From: Brevipalpus yothersi
Taxonomy: Eukaryota; Arthropoda; Arachnida; Trombidiformes; Tenuipalpidae
Length of the DNA stretch: 64,000 nucleotides
Direction: 5' to 3'
Assembly: GCA_003956705.1 (NCBI GenBank)
Contig: QZCP01000361.1
Coordinates: 1-64,000, forward strand
A model generated the notes under the pieces. It ran no database searches and was not told the DNA's origin. It worked only from the letters and a program-made list of their open reading frames with translations. How positions within the stretch are numbered: position 1 is the first letter of the stretch; every line of letters begins with the position of its first letter. Below are positions 60,810 through 64,000 of the stretch, in pieces. A program made the translations under genes and the position numbers.

Positions 60810-61821
60810 ATGATTGAGGTAGATGAACCTGGAGTGTCCCCAAAAGCTCCAGTGTTGAAGGATTCCGAAGATTCCGGAGATTCTAAGATTATTCCTACCA
60901 AATACTTGATCGCTGTACTGGTTGCTCTTTTTACTGCAGCCCTTCTAATAGTAGGAATCCTTGGGATAGCTTACATTTCTGTTTCGTGAGTAAATACCAG
61001 TCATATGGAATGTCGAGATTATTTTGTGACCTCTAACCATCTTATTCAACAGGAATCATCTCAAAAATTTCAACAGTCAAGTGTATGATAGACCAGCACA
61101 AAGTGACAATATAACGCTGATTGCAAAAGAAATTCTCTTAGAACTTCAAGAAATGTTGAACAAAACTATTGATCTAGAGTATCAAGTACAAGATATATTC
61201 ACCGAGACCGAGAACAATATTTCAGATTCCTACAAGTACCCGATGAGCAATGTCTCTGAAAATTATCTCGAAAAGTCGATGAAAAGTCTGGATTCACGAG
61301 GAAAACAGGCTAGAAACTACACTCAAATGCTAAAAGAATACTGTCCAGAAGAACAAGAATACTCTCTGGATGATGATAAGAGCAAATTAGAAGGTTTAAA
61401 GTCACGTTCGAACCAATTGACTCTGGGCAAATCTTATGTTGAGAATGTCATAGGTCCTTTGACAAGGGTATCGGTTGATCGTTTGTTACCACAAGGGATA
61501 GTTGTTTTTAAGCATGATAAGAAAGATCTTCCTACTGAAGTCAATATGAGATGGGACAAAATAACTGAGCTCGATGAATACTACCCACAAATTCGCAATA
61601 GTGGGGACCTTTTCAAACCAGAGAAGAATACAATTGATACTATCACCTCGAATTTCACAATATCATTACAGAAAGTAGCTCCTGATGATCCTGACAGTAT
61701 CAAAATTGCCACATCAAAGCCAGAGAGAAAAATCAAAACTGATCCTATCATTCCGAACAAAGATCCTGAATTTAATCTCCAGCCTAAAACTGTTAAATTA
61801 GAATTGTACCGAAGAAAGTGA
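60810..61821 (+). CDS. Type II membrane protein with coiled-coil-like ectodomain, family unknown
   Basis: Exons 60810-60985 and 61053-61821 (donor GTGAGT, acceptor TTCAACAG, phase 2) give 314 residues. An acidic, Pro/Ser-containing cytosolic N-terminus of about 30 residues precedes a transmembrane helix (YLIAVLVALFTAALLIVGIL). The rest is hydrophilic. It includes heptad-like stretches (ILLELQEMLNKTIDLEYQVQ) and several N-glycosylation sequons (NKT, NIS, NVS, NYT, NFT), which fits an extracellular ectodomain. Only one Cys in the ectodomain. No homology recognised. The inverted copy of the GH18 3' end starts about 85 bp after its stop codon. Confidence 0.7.
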
Positions 61822-61904
61822 ACAAAATTCATTTCCACATCTGAAATCGAAATCATTTCAAATCATCATATTATATCATGGGCATCACTGACAATGTGAT
61901 TCTT

Positions 61905-62485
61905 ATCCATCATCAACTCAAGCTAGTCTCAATTCCACCTTAAAATATGAAGTGACCAAATCAAAGCCACTCAAAAAATCGGTGAGTGAACTTTGGAACT
62001 TCAATTATACTTCTCCAAAAGACAATCGAACAGTATCGGAAAAAGAGAACGATATTCTGGGCCATTGACTAGTCGCACCCACTCCTGCAGCTCCTCCAAA
62101 TGTCCAGATATCAGCTTCTCCTGGCACACAAAACATGGTTCTTTCGTCATATTTTATCTGTCTACTCATTTTAATTAACAAAACGATGTAATCTTGTTTT
62201 ATATATACACGTATATACATGTACATGTGTATGTACATTGATTCTGATCAATAATGGCATCAGAACCATTGCTCTAATAATATAAGCATTTGAAAATATG
62301 CTCGATATCGGTTAAAACCAACGGTGAAGTATAAACTGGGTGATGCAATCATGACGGTTTCTTTTCAACATACCGGAGGTGGAATCATAAGTTATATCCA
62401 TTCATTCGCTGAATTTATCAATATATGAATATATTCATAGCTATCCCAATGAACAAGCAAATTCATCAAAATTAGGAAACATTTT
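61905..62485 (+). pseudogene. Inverted, truncated copy of the GH18 gene's 3' end
   Basis: Carries the last ~50 codons of the chitinase-like gene (LNSTLKYEV ... ENDILGH, stop) and its 3' flank, in opposite orientation to the source at 18165-18727 and 43 kb away. The copied reading frame is intact with one visible Gly-to-Asp change (SPKGN to SPKDN). There is no catalytic domain, signal peptide or start nearby, so it cannot encode a chitinase. It probably forms the 3' UTR or flank of the adjacent membrane-protein gene. No transposon ends or poly(A) tail were seen. Confidence 0.85.
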
Positions 62486-63018
62486 TCGAATTATTCTACA
62501 TCGTCAGTCACAAATATTCCAATTATTTAAAGTATCTACAGACACACACATTGCATAGCACGCCTTGTCAGTCCGGTCCTAAGAATCGGTAGATTCGAAT
62601 TTTTATTTCATTCCTTTTAAGAATGTGTTCGAAAAGTTTTTCATGCGTTATCTAATCAATCAGAAGCGATTTTTTTTGTTCAAACTCGAACCCAGAATTT
62701 CTACTTAGAACTTAGAACTTTTCGATTTCGAAATAAAGTTTTGGGACGAATATTTTCAAGCGTGCTGCTCCCTTGTGTTTAAGATTGGGATCAGTCTGTG
62801 AATAACTTTTCGGTTTGAGTTTATTGAAACATGTGGCATGTGTGATACATGTTGAGTATTTATCATTTTTTCTTTCGCACCTGAATGGTGCTGATCAAGT
62901 GGAATATATATCATTTATTATATATATAGTATATATACCCATTTTATCTTTCCGTCCATTCGATTATCGTGGTAATGGATTGTAATATTATTTGATTTGA
63001 GTGTAGTCAAATGTAAGA
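62486..63018. other. Intergenic / mitoferrin promoter region
   Basis: No gene. A dense TATATA tract at 62906-62937 lies about 85-110 bp upstream of the mitoferrin start codon and could include a TATA-like element, but AT microsatellite is an equally good description. Confidence 0.5.
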
Positions 63019-64000
63019 ATGTTTGCTATGAAAGTGCCTGCCTTGGATCAATTGAAGCAACCTCAGTCAGCTTCATTGGCAGCTACAACCACTACTACTA
63101 CCACTATCAATACTGCTTCATCGTTGTCATCATCTATACAACATGAAGATTGTGATTATGAATCTCTTCCTAGTAGCTATAATTTTCATGTCCACATGTT
63201 GGCTGGAGCCATAGCTGGTATCATGGAACACAGTGTTATGTATCCAGTGGACTCAGTTAAGGTAGGCTATTGGTGTTGTTGCCCGCGAAAAAAGTATCTT
63301 TTTCTAAGGAAGGAAGAAAAAAAAAGTATTCCATGTTGTGTACCTTCCCTAAAATAGAACATGATACTGATCTCATTTTCTCATTTGCATGCAGACTCGG
63401 ATGCAAAGTTTATATCCCGGTGGAGGAGTTGTTTATCGTACGGTGCCGGGTGCTTTATATAAAATAATCAAAAATGAAGGCTTCAAAAGACCGTTCAGAG
63501 GCATTTCATTGATGGTCGGTGGAGCTGGACCAGCTCATGCACTCTATTTTTCGTGTTACGAAAAGATGAAAAGAGTTTTCAGTGGAACTGAAACCGGTGG
63601 ACGAAGTCCTCTTGCTCAAGGTGCGCCTCAGATCATTCTATACTGTTCTATTTTTTTATCTCTAATTTTATTCCTCCTTCCTCCTTTTTATTATCATTCC
63701 ATCTTTTCCATACACTTCCACATGTTAACAGTGCTAGCTGGTAGTCTTTCAACGATCTTACATGATGCTGTGATGAATCCCGTGGAAGTAGTCAAGCAGA
63801 GGCTTCAAATGTACAACAGTCAACATAATCAAGTAGTGTCTTGTGCCTCATCTATTTTAAAGAATGAAGGGCTCAAAGCATTCTATCGTAGTTATACAAC
63901 ACAATTGATAATGAATATACCCTTCCACTGTTCTCATCTAGTGACCTATGAATTCTTTCAAGAGCTTACAAATCCTGAGCGTAAATACAATCCTGTGACT
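63019..64000 (+). CDS. SLC25A28/37: Mitoferrin (mitochondrial iron importer), 3' partial
   Basis: Inner-membrane carrier that imports Fe(II) for haem and Fe-S cluster synthesis. Exons 63019-63261, 63395-63620 and 63732 to the window edge join in phase (0, then 1). A Thr/Ser-rich N-terminal extension precedes the first carrier repeat (HMLAGAIAGIMEHSVMYPVD, then SVKTRMQSL). Exon 2 has MVGGAGPAHALYFSCYEKMK and exon 3 has LHDAVMNPVEVVKQRLQMYN and SYTTQLIMNIPFHCSHLVTY. The PxDxxK-type signatures and the GPAHA and MNIPF motifs are hallmarks of mitoferrin over other SLC25 carriers. The third repeat lies beyond the window. Vertebrate paralogues 1 and 2 cannot be distinguished here. Confidence 0.95.

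Noticed and set aside
1..64000. tRNA, rRNA or other structural RNA genes
   Set aside because: No A-box/B-box pairs or rRNA-like segments were recognised by eye; a tRNAscan-SE or Infernal run would be needed to exclude them.

Overview
The window is nuclear DNA of a small-genome arthropod, most likely an acariform mite. The evidence is indirect. The DNA is AT-rich, introns are mostly about 55-160 bp with standard GT-AG ends, and the fatty-acid synthase has the animal domain order. There is also a UDP-glycosyltransferase with neither signal peptide nor membrane anchor, and a GH18 chitinase-like protein of the microbial type. I cannot name a species from sequence alone.

Layout. 1-6136: a 5'-truncated RING-CH (MARCH-type) ubiquitin ligase gene; an intronless FKRP gene (ribitol-phosphate transferase for alpha-dystroglycan); a small candidate zinc-ribbon protein; and, starting one base after its stop codon, an unidentified spliced gene with a Tc1/mariner-type MITE in one intron. 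7961-15112: a five-exon, 2259-residue fatty-acid synthase whose malonyl/acetyl transferase region is shortened and degenerate. 16344-17015 and 27333-27891: two two-exon single-pass membrane proteins sharing one architecture. 18572-20386 (-): a secreted GH18 chitinase-like protein with a mucin-like tail. 23454-24928: a UGT. 25391-26052 (-): a small secreted protein. 28276-29847: mitochondrial XPNPEP3. 33424-34350: an SDR16C/RDH-like dehydrogenase. 35902-36880 and 36978-38310: RPL7 and MTERF3, convergent, with their poly(A) signals only about 30 bp apart.

38.3-57.7 kb is about 19 kb of gene-poor DNA packed with (CT)n/(GA)n tracts and contains an assembly gap (55171-55587). After it come a minus-strand gene assembled from phase-compatible exons (PAN/apple-like plus F5/8C or F-type-lectin-like), a type II membrane protein (60810-61821), an inverted copy of the chitinase-like gene's 3' end (about 61905-62485), and the first three exons of mitoferrin, which runs off the right edge.

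No single operon-like system links the genes. MTERF3, XPNPEP3 and mitoferrin are mitochondrial; FAS and the SDR are lipid/retinoid metabolism; UGT and GH18 are detoxification/digestion-type genes often discussed as horizontally acquired in mites; the small secreted and membrane proteins look lineage-specific. The points most worth following up are the FAS transferase decay, the dispersed inverted duplication, the MITE-enlarged intron, the one-base spacing of two genes near 4.5 kb, and the reconstructed lectin-like gene.
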